Notes under the pieces: model-generated
What the model saw: the letters and a program-made list of their open reading frames with translations, nothing else
Told to the model about the DNA's origin: nothing
Databases searched by the model: none
Assembly (NCBI GenBank): GCA_947034885.2
Contig: OX344752.2
Span: 22,715,386-22,779,385, forward strand
Length of the DNA: 64,000 nt
Source of the DNA: Thuidium tamariscinum
Taxonomy: Eukaryota; Streptophyta; Bryopsida; Hypnales; Thuidiaceae
Reading direction: 5' to 3'
In this document: positions 32,763 through 44,491 of the stretch, one piece after another
How the letters are laid out: each line of letters begins with the position of its first letter
How positions within the stretch are numbered: the stretch's first letter is position 1
Position numbers and translations under genes: made by a program

Positions 32763-35422
32763 CGCTGATCCTCCCAACGCTCTGAGCACACACACACTAG
32801 GGTTTTGCTGCCTGAAGGGTTTTAGGTCGCCACAGTAACGGCCCACCCTCTCCCAAAGGCATCCTCACCATTGCACAAAATCACTATACATCAATTAGTA
32901 CTCCAACATTACTGTGGTGAAAACTGCTGTCATCTTAGAGACTCCATCACAAGACAAGTCATCAGGTCATCAGGTGAGCCTCATTCGAAAAATATCTGTG
33001 CAATGCGTGGCACAAGGCAAACCGACTGCATGTAACGTCACTCACTTCCTCATTCCTAGAATCCGAACGAGATTTTCTGCAGGAGGATTGCGGAGGATCT
33101 TGTTTCTCGCTCTCTACTGCACACGACAAGGGTTCGAAACCGTTGCGGAGTACAGCCACTTGCGGTGAAGAGGCGATCGTTTTGTTGAGGAAATTCGCAA
33201 TGCCTCAGTTTGAAGGTGCTGGGAGTGTCAGGGGTCACTGGATTTGTCGCAACATGAGACCAAAGCTATGTCGTTGTTGCATGCCTCCTTCCATTCAGGT
33301 ACATTGTATTGAACCTCTCCAGTCTCCACCTGGTAGCAATCCAACTTAATTTTTTTATTCCAGTTGAGGGAGCCCAATAAATTTTAAACGTATTGATTTT
33401 GTATCAGCCACAAAAACCACCATGATGCATCTAAGGTTGAGCTTCCCAAAATGAGGGCTAAGACCAGGCAAGATCCCATCCAAAGCCAGCTCCAAAATAA
33501 ATTCCGCAGGGATAAACACTTGCTCTTATTTTTGATTGTGAACAACGGATAAGAAAATCTGGAAAATGTGGGTTTCCGTCAATGCGAATGAAGGATGCTC
33601 AGAGGCACAAGCACTTTCAGTTCTTTGCAGACTCGGCAATGAAATTTCAGAACTGGAATCCAGGATCAAACAGTGCGTGCAACACATGCGTGCGTGGAGA
33701 CCATAATCTGGGCACGTCCAGGGATTCCCGGCGACAACGTCGGATGCCCTATTACCGCACGGGGAACGCGTCCTTCTGCACGCGCTTCGCACCGAGGGTA
33801 CGCTGACCAATCTGCCGCTCTCTTGTCCGCGTTTGCTAACTTAATGCTCGTGCTTTCAATCGCAGCTAATCGTCGCTGCCTGTGTAAGTTAGTACTCGGT
33901 GGATTTGGAAGCGTCGAATCACGCTGCCAGTTTTTGTTAGTGATTTTGCGTTGCTATTTGGTGGTAATACGACTCCATATTTCGGTAAGCTGGAGCGGTC
34001 GGTTGGCTGCTGGACTATTGGGGTGCGCGTGAGGGAGATGTCGAATTCGACTGGCTTTTGCAGGTACAGTTCGATCTCTCTTCTGTCCGGGGTTGGTGTG
34101 TGCTTGTCCCTTCCATTTCCCGCCTTGAATCTTTGGTACTTGGATCTGAAGTTTTTCTCAGCTGCCAGTCTACGTACTCTGTCGGTAATACCTTGAGCTA
34201 TTTAGGGTTCATTCGGACAATCAGATGAAAGAAAGGCAATGAAGGAGGATTGTCAGCCTGGTTGGTAAGTGATGGGATTTCGTGGCGCTTTTCTGAAAGC
34301 ATTGGATCGGAAGTCTTGCTGAGCTTGCAATCTATGTCCTCTGTCGGTGGTCCCATAATTGAGCTATCTAGGTGTCATTACTTGAAAGCCAAATGAAGGA
34401 GATTTAAGACCTTGGTTGACAATAGAATTTACTCTTTGCATTTTGTGAGACCATTGCATCTGAAGTCCTGCTTGTAGCCAAAGACCGTAACAGTGCCGCA
34501 TCGGAGTCATGTTATTGTTAATTTTGAAGTGCGTAGTTGAGTCTTTCATCGTGTGTTCATTTGAGCAGTAGCGGACTGTACCTGCTTTGCTGCATTTTTT
34601 CGGAGACCATTTCTCCAGTTCTCGAGTGCAGTCGCTTGCGATAGAGTAGCGTTTTCTTGAGGCAAATCACAACGTCTCGGTTTGAAGGTGCTGCTCAGCT
34701 CCCAGTCTATCTACATTGTTGGTGGTCCCATGATTGAGCTATTTAGGTTTCGCTCAAATGATCTCTTGTGTCTTGTTTGAAAGCTAAATGAATAAATTGT
34801 CTATCCAGGTTGACAATGGAGTTCCTTCTGTGCGTTTTCTGAAGCTGATGGGTGTGATGTCCCACCTGCTTGTTGGGGATGGCCATGATTGTGCCCTTGG
34901 AGTCTTGCTATTGTGGAATTTTGAAGCCAGCAATTGGTTCTTTTGAACATCGTATGTTGCTTTGAGTTGTAGCGAATTTTACCTGTTTAGTTGCTTTTTT
35001 TGAAATCGTTTCTCGAGTTCTCAAAAATAACTCCCCCATCACTAGTTGAAATCTTCAATATTACCCAATTTCTTTTGCACTTGCGAAAGTTTGGTGCGTG
35101 GAATTTTGAAATCCGTTATTGCCTCTTTCTTCGCATGATTATTAGTATTGTGGCGAATTTCATGTGTATATCTGCTTGCATCGATTTTGATTTAATCTAG
35201 TGAAAGCATTTCTTGAATTTGCGAAGTTCTTGCCTTCTGTTCCTTGTTCTAGATTCACACTACGTCAATTCCTCTGCATTTGTCCAGAAGCTGGGGTCGT
35301 TGGCCAAACCTTGCCGAAGCCGCCATCTAGTCATCCATGATTGTACGATCTGTTGGAAAGTCCTACTCTGAGCCTAGGCAGCCAATTGTGAAGGCAGGAA
35401 GGTAGAAAGACGGTTCGTAGGA
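32763..35422. promoter_or_regulatory. Probable bidirectional promoter and long 5' leader of the kinase-ACT gene
   Basis: Gene-like GC content with no long frame. The - strand telo-box at 32806 and the + strand kinase ATG at 35423 suggest head-to-head transcription. From about 34150 to 35000 the sequence carries degenerate direct repeats (CTCTGTCGGT..., TTGAGCTAT.TAGG, CTGAAG/GGAAGTC), with members near 34158, 34318 and 34690. A second shared block is at 34568 and 34970. T-rich stretches allow leader introns, which I could not place. Confidence 0.4.
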
Positions 35423-38400
35423 ATGGATTCTGTCCAGAGCATGGCGAGCTCTTCTTCATCAACTGTGCCTTCCTCTGAACGGACAAGCCATTTCAGTTCT
35501 CAGACTGAAAGCGAGATGGAGTCCGCGAAAGCTAGTCACCATAGCGAACTGAAATATTCCACAAGAAATTCGGAGTTGTCAGCGAAGAAGAACTCTAAAT
35601 ACTTTGCTTTTCTGAAAGAAGATCCTCAATGGGGTCGTTTCTTCATGGACTCTGACGGACTTGAGGTGGGTGAGAAAATCAGCGCAGGGGCTCAAGCCGA
35701 CATTTATGAAGCTCGCAACAGAGGTGATGGTCCTTACAATTTGGTAGTGAAGGTGATGCACGGAAGTGCTCCTCTCGAACGCTTCCAAGAGCAATGGCCC
35801 ATTGGAATGTTGTCTGCTCGTTCCAAGTATAAACACTTATTTGACTTGCCACTGATTACGATTTTGGGAGGAACGGTGTTATGTGATGAGAGGCTACGTG
35901 GTCGATTTGCGTTTGTGATGTATCGGCGTTGGGGCGATTTGCGTCTGTTGATTGATCGCCGAATGAAACAAGAGCGCAGTACAGCTGGCCCTTTCCCAAT
36001 TGACGAAGCCATTCACTTGATGTTGAGTAGTGCTGAGGATATGGACATGTTGCACAACAAGCATGATATAATACACCGTGATTTGAAAGCGTCGAATGTG
36101 CTTGTTTGGGGAGAGTTTGGAGAAGACATGAGCCTTGTTGCTCGTCCTAACCGAGTGGCGAAGATAGGATCAGTTGTTGCTGACTTTGAGTGTTCCTTGG
36201 GAGTTGTGGGGACTGGGTTTTGGAGGGCCCCAGAAATACTTGAGCAATTGAAGAATAGAATGCCTCGTTCTGAAGTTTTGTTTACCCGTGCGTCAGATGT
36301 ATACAGCTACGGTTGGACCTGCTTTGAGATTATAACAGGTTGCATGCCATCCGATGGCCTTGAAGGTGGAGGTACAATATCCCAAATTTTGCAAGGGCAA
36401 CGCCCAGAGTTGCCGCATGACTTGCCTGAGTTTGTGAGAGATATCGTAGTTGCTTGTTGGCATTCTGATCCATTGGAGAGGCCGACCTTTACAGCCATAT
36501 GCGAGGCCCTAAAGGAGAAGAGAGGTACTAATGTTCCAAGTGTTGTCATCGACAACATATCTCAAAGGGGTGCAAGCATTGTGAAGGTATGCAAGTAACA
36601 AGCCTGTCCAATTTAGCAATGATTCATCTGAACAGGAGATTGGTGATTGAATTTTTTTAAACATTTATTACTAGATTGTTCATCTTCAAATCTTTCTAGA
36701 ATAAGTTTTGTCATTGTTTTGAATATATATAACCAAGTTTTTAGGATCCTTGGAATAGATCATTCTTTATATAGTTTACTTTTGGAGAAGTTGGACTAAG
36801 TTTTAGGGTTTGAATTTATTTTTCAAATGACTTGAGCAATACGTGATGTAGAGTTTGTGTTGTTTTAGTTTGGGAGTTTGTGTGGTATAAATCCTTTGTT
36901 ACTAATGGGGCCTTATTTTTGAGTTTATGTTTATACAAGCTTGGATTGCTCATTGTTGGACTTGTATGTTTCATTTGATCACTATCTTTAGTATACATGT
37001 TTATTGTATCCTTTTTTATTTGTAGTGTAGAGTCATGGATATCGGTAGTGTCAAAGTGTCCATGATTGTTGATATATCAACATTGTGGCTCACAAAATAG
37101 CGTGTTGGACATTTGAAATTCATTTGTTGATATCTTTACTGTATGCCTATATTGACAAATTGATTGCAACTTTGTTGCTTCTTTTGTCAATGTTTTAAGA
37201 GACATTCAATGGCTTGTAAAATTTGATGCACAATCTTTTGATATTGATGTAAATGTATGAAACTTGAAGAGAGTATTGGAATTGTAGTGTTGCAACATGT
37301 TTTGCAATATATGTAAAGTATTTTTGAAATTGAGTTAAGTAACCAAAAGTGCTTTGTTGAACGATACCCAATTTGGATGCAGGTTGAAAAATGGAACAAC
37401 TGTCGAGCTTTGACTTTACTTGAAGTCATGCAAAAGTTGATGGATATGAACCTATTAGTCTTGAAGGCTTCTATCTTGTCTTCAACAGCAATGCAATGTG
37501 AGTTGTGTTTTTACAGAGTCATGCTAGTTGTTTATATCATGAAGTCCAAATTTAATTGTGGTTACCTTTTCACTATGTTTGGGAGGACTTTTTGAGGACT
37601 CTTTATGGAGGTCTCTTTGAAACCTTGTATCTTGACATTTCTTACTAGTGTGTTGAGATGTAGGTTTTGAGGTGATTGACTGCGAAGGAAGGAAGGTTGA
37701 GGGTGATGAGTCTATTGCAAATATCATGAAGGTCATCATCAAAATTACCCAGTCTTTTGTTTATTGTTGGCACTATTGTATTTTAGATTTTGTAGAATGC
37801 ATGTGAATTGTTTGGAATGATAGATAAAAGATTACTTAATCAGAATGTTGTCTTCATTGTGTAGGCTCTAAGCTTGCAAGGATTGGATAGGATGGTACGG
37901 TCCATCCATAGGAGTGTGGAGACATTTGTCGAGGGAGATCTACCTACTTTGAAAATTTATGTCATAGAGGTCATTGGTGAGCGGAGTGCACGTCTCCTTG
38001 CAAATCTTTCTAGACTTTTGGTTGCGACAAATTTTCGAGTTCACTTAGCCGGATGTTGGACTCGTGAGGGTCGAGTGGAGAGTGTCATATTCATAGAAGG
38101 CTCAAGAATAGGTACCTTCTTGTGGGAACTTCGACATGATATGGAATATTTTCAAGTATCCTCTGGATGTTTCAAGATTGTTGTTCATAGAGTTGCAGTT
38201 GAAGAGTTTTCCCACTTGAATAGACGTTTGCATTATTTGAAGTCTATAGATTTGACCCTTCCTCGCGACTCATCAGGCATTCGTGTACATCAGAGTAAGG
38301 TATTTAGAGAGGGTTTTTGTTCTACCAAAGTATGTGTGATTCTTGAGGAACAACACTGGCCAGTTCATGTTTCTCGCACGTTGGTGGATATGGACTACAA

Positions 38401-39141
38401 AATCGTTGAAGCAAGTATGCGATACCTTAGCCCGTATGAGTTTCTGGTAATTCTACGACATTAACCTTGTCTACAAGCATTTTTTTCGTCTAGCATGTTC
38501 TTAAATTGTGAAGTTGTACAATCGGTGCAAACCTTGGAAGAGAGGTTATATTTGTGAGTTTGCTTTAGATTGGGTAACTAGTAGTAGTGATCTTGATTTG
38601 TTCTTGGTGGAAGGTACATGTTGTCAGAACTGTTGTTGGTTGCAAATCAATTGGTACATGTTATCAGCAAGAGTTTGTTCAATGTACAGAGGGGTAGAAC
38701 CAACAAGAGCAAAGATATTGATGTCAGAACTCTTGGTGGAGAATGGGAGAAAATCTATGGAATTCAACGTATTGCTATTAAACGCGGGTGTCCTACAGTA
38801 AGATCCGATTCTCATCCTTCTGACGATTCCTTAGGATTTACGTTGGAGGTCTTCTGATTTTGGCCCTTGCACTTAATGCAATATGATGGCTTTGTTGGCT
38901 ATGTGCAATTGAATTGCTCTCAGTTCTGAGTTTTTTTATTGATTCATGTGTAACTTTGTTTTGAAAATAGGGTATTGGAGAGTTAATCGTCTCTGGGCCC
39001 AGTGAGGAATTGGGTTATGGTTTGATGAAAAGCCTTGGCGAGAATGATTTCTTTGTAACTGGTGGCCAAGTTTATCGTGAGTTTGGCACCGAAATTTCCA
39101 CTCCTCGTGAAGTTATCCAATTCTTTGTTATTAAGAAGTGA
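35423..39141 (+). CDS. Protein kinase fused to C-terminal ACR-type ACT repeats
   Basis: Six exons join in phase: 35423-36586, 37383-37497, 37664-37731, 37865-38433, 38614-38797 and 38971-39141, giving 756 residues. Exon 1 is a Ser-rich N-terminus and a kinase domain. It has loop SAGAQADIY near 88-96, the VVKV lysine at 110, HRDLKASNVLV at 218-228, DFE instead of DFG at 254-256, GTGFWRAPEIL, and ERP near 352. It looks TKL-like. Exons 2-6 encode about four ACT-like repeats. The first (389-449) has LTLLEVMQKLMDMNLLVLKA then CFEVIDCEGRKVEGDESIAN, typical of plant ACR proteins. Others follow at about 458-530 (VIEVIGERSARLLANLSRLL), 575-625 and 701-756. ACT repeats usually bind amino acids, so ligand-regulated phosphorylation is plausible but inferred. 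The exon 4 donor is the least certain; exon 1 read alone would stop after VCK (36598). Confidence 0.78.
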
Positions 39142-40524
39142 GTAGTAAGAGCTTAAGAAGTGGGCAGTAATAGCTAATATAGCTCCATATTGCCTTTGTA
39201 GGCCCAAGTACATGCATCTCATTGATTTGAATTGAGTTAATTACTATTATGAGACATAAATTATTATTGGATTTTGATGGCAAATCGAAATGAAAAGGAT
39301 TCCAACGGACTTTAGCATGCATTACATGTGACATTTGGACTCAATACAAATAAATTATGAATACTCAAAGTATTGTCTCTACAATAGGTGTACCGACTTT
39401 CAACACTAAGCTTTTATAGACTTTAATTTTGTGATTGTGTACATCTTTTGTAATCACTACTTGAGTTTTAGTGAGACTTTTTGGTCCAAATGTAGATAAT
39501 GCATTTTAGAAAATGTTCATTATAGGTGTGCATTCCTTGGATGAAGACAATTTTTCCCTAATCTAACATTTGTTGTCCAAAGTATTGAGTATTATAAACT
39601 TTTTAGCTTCAATTTCTTAAAGTTAGAGGATTTCCTGGAAATGAGATTGAAGCCTAATAGGGCATTAACTTGGCAACATTGGTTACTTCATAGACTAAGG
39701 ACTTTTAGGTACTAGAGAATGTTTGATTGTTTTTCTTATGTGAAAGGTAGCTCATACTTTTGAGAGCATCACTTGATGTTGAGTGCATTCTATTTTTCAA
39801 TGGCATGCTTTTAAATAGGATCTTTAATTTAGATATCTCCTTCCAAGTTGGTCTTCATTAGAATGATGTATTTGAAATGAATGTATTATATATTTTACTT
39901 GATAGTAGATGTAGATTCTTTTCTTGCAATGATTTGTCTCCTCTAGTCTATAGCCGACAACTCAATGGCAATTGTAGAGTGTCATTGTATCTATACTATA
40001 CTGTAAGTGTAAAGTGTAAAGGTTGAGTTGGCACTTTTTTGTTGCATTTTTTGATTACATTGCCTTTTTTGAAAGAACATTTTTTTTCTAAATTTTGGCA
40101 TCTATTTTTTTTTAAATTTAAAAAACTTTGGAATAGTATGAACATTGCTTTGGATTTGAACCTTCCAAAGCTAATAATCTATAAAGTTGTTAATTCTAAA
40201 AGAGCATTTTTGCTAAAGGCACTATTGCAATAGAATGGAACTTTTTTGGATTTTCTTTCTTATGACATATTTTAGTTTAATGGACATAGATAGAATAAAA
40301 AAATGACAAATTTAAGTTAGATGAAAGCATATTATATCAAGCTAAGGAGGGATTGACTCTTTATTTCCCTTTATCAAGGATTTCGGGCTTAAAATTGCTT
40401 CTTACTTTGTATTGTGCAAATTTTGCTTAATATCACATCTCCTACCTAATTGCAAATATAAATTCAAATTTTTTAGTTTTTTTGTAGGTGAAAAACTAAA
40501 AATTCTAGTATTTTTCCTAAGGGT
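39142..40524. other. AT-rich spacer after the kinase-ACT gene
   Basis: Contains the probable 3' UTR, then no recognisable feature. The stop at 39139-39141 overlaps a possible GTGAGT donor, so an additional 3' exon cannot be excluded. Confidence 0.35.
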
Positions 40525-41560
40525 TCTAAAGGGCAATGTGGGGATCAATCCTTCTTCATCTTATATTAGTAGACTATATTTTTCATTTTCATAAATTTGC
40601 CTTCATTGTAAATTTTGAAAGGGGGTATTGAAAAAAGCATTTGTTTGCATTATGGAATGTCCATCTATAACACATTTGCAAAGAGGAATATTAGAAATGC
40701 ATTCATTATAAATGTAGAAAAAAAAACATAAGAACCTTACAAAGAATAAATGGATGATAATGTACACTAGGGGAAGACACTTCCTATTTTTTAATAACCT
40801 ACATGCGGTGGAAGATAGGGTACATTTAAATAATCTTGGGTAAAATTTATAAGAAATTTATATATAAAATAGGGGACATTAAAAAGGCAAAGTGTTTTAA
40901 AAATAAAATAGGGATGATAATATGGCTGATTTTTCCACTTTATGGTAAAATAGGGGTTCTTTTAATGTTGCCAAGTAATGATTACAAGTAATTGATAGCC
41001 CCCCTAAAAATACCCCACCGCCGCATGTGGGTCCCCCAAATACACAAGAAGTGTCCTCCCCGGGAATGTACATTGTGAAGGCTATAGTAGACTAGTGGTC
41101 TTCACAAGGGTGAAAAAGAAGGTACATTGTTTTAATTTGGAAACACCTTGGAAGATCAGTGTAGAATAAAGAAGTACAATTGGGTCCCCTAATTTTACAA
41201 ACTATCTATTGTGCCATTCAAATTATTGTGCATAATATATAAATTTTGAACTATTTATATACAATTGGCATTTTCTATCTTACATATATAACATTCAATT
41301 TTAATTTATGTAATCCAATGAAGGTTACCAAATTTCAAATTCTAAAAAGCAAACTCCATTTCTGGTGGATTGTTTCAATCAAAAGTCGTGATTTTTCATG
41401 ACAATTGATTGAAAAACATTTGTGATATTTTTTTAATCGATTACTTGGATGCGTAGCAAACATTGGTACCCATATTTTTCCTTCAATTAGCATCTCCAAA
41501 ATACGTAACAAATTCTTTAGGCATCTTCAAGAATTTTAATGTCAAAGGTAACATTGCCCA
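40525..41560. repeat. Dispersed repeat, copy B, interrupted by a MITE
   Basis: Colinear with 28970-29630 on both sides of a 298-bp insertion (40767-41064). See copy A for shared blocks. Confidence 0.7.
40759..41072. mobile_element. 298-bp MITE with 8-bp target duplication AATGTACA
   Basis: The element lies at 40767-41064 between two AATGTACA copies. Its left end is CTAGGGGAAGACACTTC and the inverted right end is CCCGGGGAGGACACTTC. Copy A of the host repeat has a single, diverged version of the target at the matching point, confirming the insertion boundaries. An 8-bp duplication suits a hAT-type element, but the superfamily is not proven. Confidence 0.8.
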
Positions 41561-43263
41561 ACTCTTGCAAAATAGACATCTTTTTGTTTTAACTAGATGT
41601 GGGCAAAGTATTTGTACCATCGTATTCAAGTGTATAGAATCATGTACAATGTTAGGGTCAAATGAAAAAATCTAATTACAATAAACGCACATCTATTTTA
41701 TATAATTTGGGCATTTTCACTTTGAGATTAAAATTTGTGTAGAAAGAAATTTGGACATTGCCACCATGACATTAAAATCTTTATAGAGGGAATTTTGAAA
41801 TTATTTTGGAAATATGGATGTTTCCTACATATCTATGCAAGTGAATAAAAAATTCATTATCAATGTATTTCGATCAATTATAATATTTAATGATGATTTC
41901 TATTTGAAATTATTCATCTAAATGAAGTTTTGCTATTTTGAAATTGAAATTTGATATACTTGATTAAGATTGTGCAAGAATTGAATGTTGATTATGCAAA
42001 GACAAAAAATGCTAGTTGTATTCAATGTTATGTAGAATTCTTTGAATGTCTCAATAGATAGTTTATAAGATTGTTGAACCCCACTATACATTGAATCCAA
42101 TTTAGAAGTATAGCTATAAATTGCAAAGGTTGAATTTTCCTACACAAAAGACAAATCATCTTGATGATCAATGCCTTGAAGTGCAAGGTCCTAAATATGT
42201 CATGAGAGAGAAATAATAATTTCTATAAGTTGAAACAATGAATGAGGACATGCATCCATTCTTGACAGGGAGACTATCCTCGCACACCAATGAAACCAAT
42301 AGTCTAGGCTAAAACTATCTAGAACTCCAAATGCTTTCACTATCTTGCAATTTCTTTTTGTAGGAGAGGGGGTGAACTAAGAAATTACATATTTTGAAAT
42401 TCTCACCCTACAGAATAAGCACATGCAAAAATCAATCTCTCAAAAAGTTGTACCATCTCTATCAATTATTGTTCAAAAACTAAATGTATCTTTTTAATTT
42501 GGACCTCATTTACTTTTGGGTCCGCTTCTTCAGAAGTTCAATATGAGAAAATGCATCCTTATAAATACAATACAAATTGCCATTGGCTTCAAAAGTCACA
42601 AGAAGCCACTATGTAATGGCAATTTGAACATTGGAGATGTTCACAATGTGCTACAATAGCATAGCCATCCATGACAAGACCTCAATTTGCATTTCATTTG
42701 TCCCAAGAATCCATGTGAGCTTGTAGACATAAGGACTAGCAAATTGTTGAAATGTACCTATTGTTTTGGCACCCCGCATCACCATCAAGGAGGCCAAGGC
42801 TCTCTTGGTGATCACTAACAAGTATGGTGATGTAAAAATCCTTTAATAAATATGTAAGGATTGTAATTTTATGATAGAAAATGAATCTTGAAAATGAAAC
42901 TAGTGCATATTGACTATGACAATGTAGAGTATCTAAACTTGTAAGTTAATATTCATTTTAGGTCACCTATAAACAAGACTCTAAACTATAATAATTTTGC
43001 ATATAGTATCCAAATGATGTATTCATCAGTGCATTGGCATCTTCCTTGATTTCCTTACGGGAATATACAAGGATTCGAACATTGTGAAAATATATACTAT
43101 ACTCAACATTGTTAAAATAAATAAGTAGTTTTAGGAGTCTATAGTTTAAGGACACTCTAAAATGTTCCTTGATCAGAAGGTGTAATTCCTAGATAATCTC
43201 ACACACGGGTTGACATTGAAGTATTTGTGATGTAGCTTTTGCAAGTTTGAGGATAATAATTTA
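41561..43263. other. AT-rich spacer
   Basis: No gene or RNA gene seen. Confidence 0.4.
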
Positions 43264-44491
43264 TTAACCCTTAAATGCCCAAGCCTTTCCAAGTGTGTTT
43301 TGACTATGAAAAAGTGCATTGGATTGTAGTCATCCCTAAAGAAGTAAATTGATTTTTTTCTAGAATTTAACCAAATAGATGTTTATAGATCTTGTTTATT
43401 TGTAAGTACACAAATTTTGATCACAAAATTGCAGAGGAGTTGTGAGATTATAACAAGAGTAAAATAAGTTTTTTTAATATTTAATATGTTGTTGTTTTCG
43501 ACAATGTTTTTCAAATTTGCATATAAATTTTTTTGAAGATTGGAGGTAATATGAACAATTACAAAGAGTGTTAGCACACTAAATGAACTTTTAAGAAACT
43601 TAATTTCACATGAAGAGCTATTAAACTAACTTTACAATCCACCTTGCAATTATTGAAATATAATTGTTTTATATATGTAGATATTGCAAATAGCTCCAAA
43701 TGAATACTTGCATGTTTAAATTTTTAATGGTGAATATCATGAAAATACTTTACTCTTCTCATTGGAACCATTTTTAAACCAAATGGATATGTACAGTTTA
43801 TGAGATCTCAAATTAAGTGAAATTACTAGACTTTGCATAAAGCTAGCAAATGAAGTAAAATTGGCAAGCTTTATTCTTCACTTATGGTACAAGTATACTT
43901 TAGAAGACCTTTCAATAATCAAATATGTAATTTTTTCAATGAAAAATGAAAGTTTTCAATAGTTAACCCTTCATCATGTATGCAAAAAATTTAAAATAGT
44001 CAAAGGAATTGAACTACCCACACAGAAATGGACCTCAAATTTTAGATTGACAATGTCCTAAAAAGTGGTTGCACACCCCTAGTCATTTAATTAGCCCCCC
44101 CCTTTTGTCTCTCAAAAACTTTACAAGCTATTGATTGTTTCAAAAAAAATCCTTACCCTTGAAATCACCATTGATTTCCCAAAAAATCACAAGCCATTGA
44201 TTTTGTGGGATTTAATTTGGAAACAGATACAATACCATATGTGAATACATAGTGAATATTGGATATGGATATGGATTTTGGATATGAATACAAATATGGA
44301 TACAATATCAGAATACGCATACAAATATGGGATCAATTGTCTTATATTGTTTGTCAATGAAACCAGTTTCTAAAATTACAAGAAGGGGGGAGAGAAATGA
44401 AAACTTTAAATTTTTAATTTCTTTGGCAATTTCTGCCACTTTTTTGGATATTATCACACTATATTTGGTCGATTGGGCAATTAGAGGTTAA
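43264..44491. mobile_element. piggyBac-like TTAA element, 1220 bp
   Basis: TTAA occurs at 43264-43267 and 44488-44491. The left end is CCCTTAAATGCCCAAGCC and the inverted right end CCTCTAATTGCCCAATCG, matching at most positions. The interior is non-coding. A degenerate GGATATGGATAT-like run at about 44255-44335 lies inside. Confidence 0.55.

Noticed and set aside
33125..33160. GGGTTCGAAACC as a tRNA T-arm
   Set aside because: No matching acceptor stem, D-arm or anticodon arm could be built around it.
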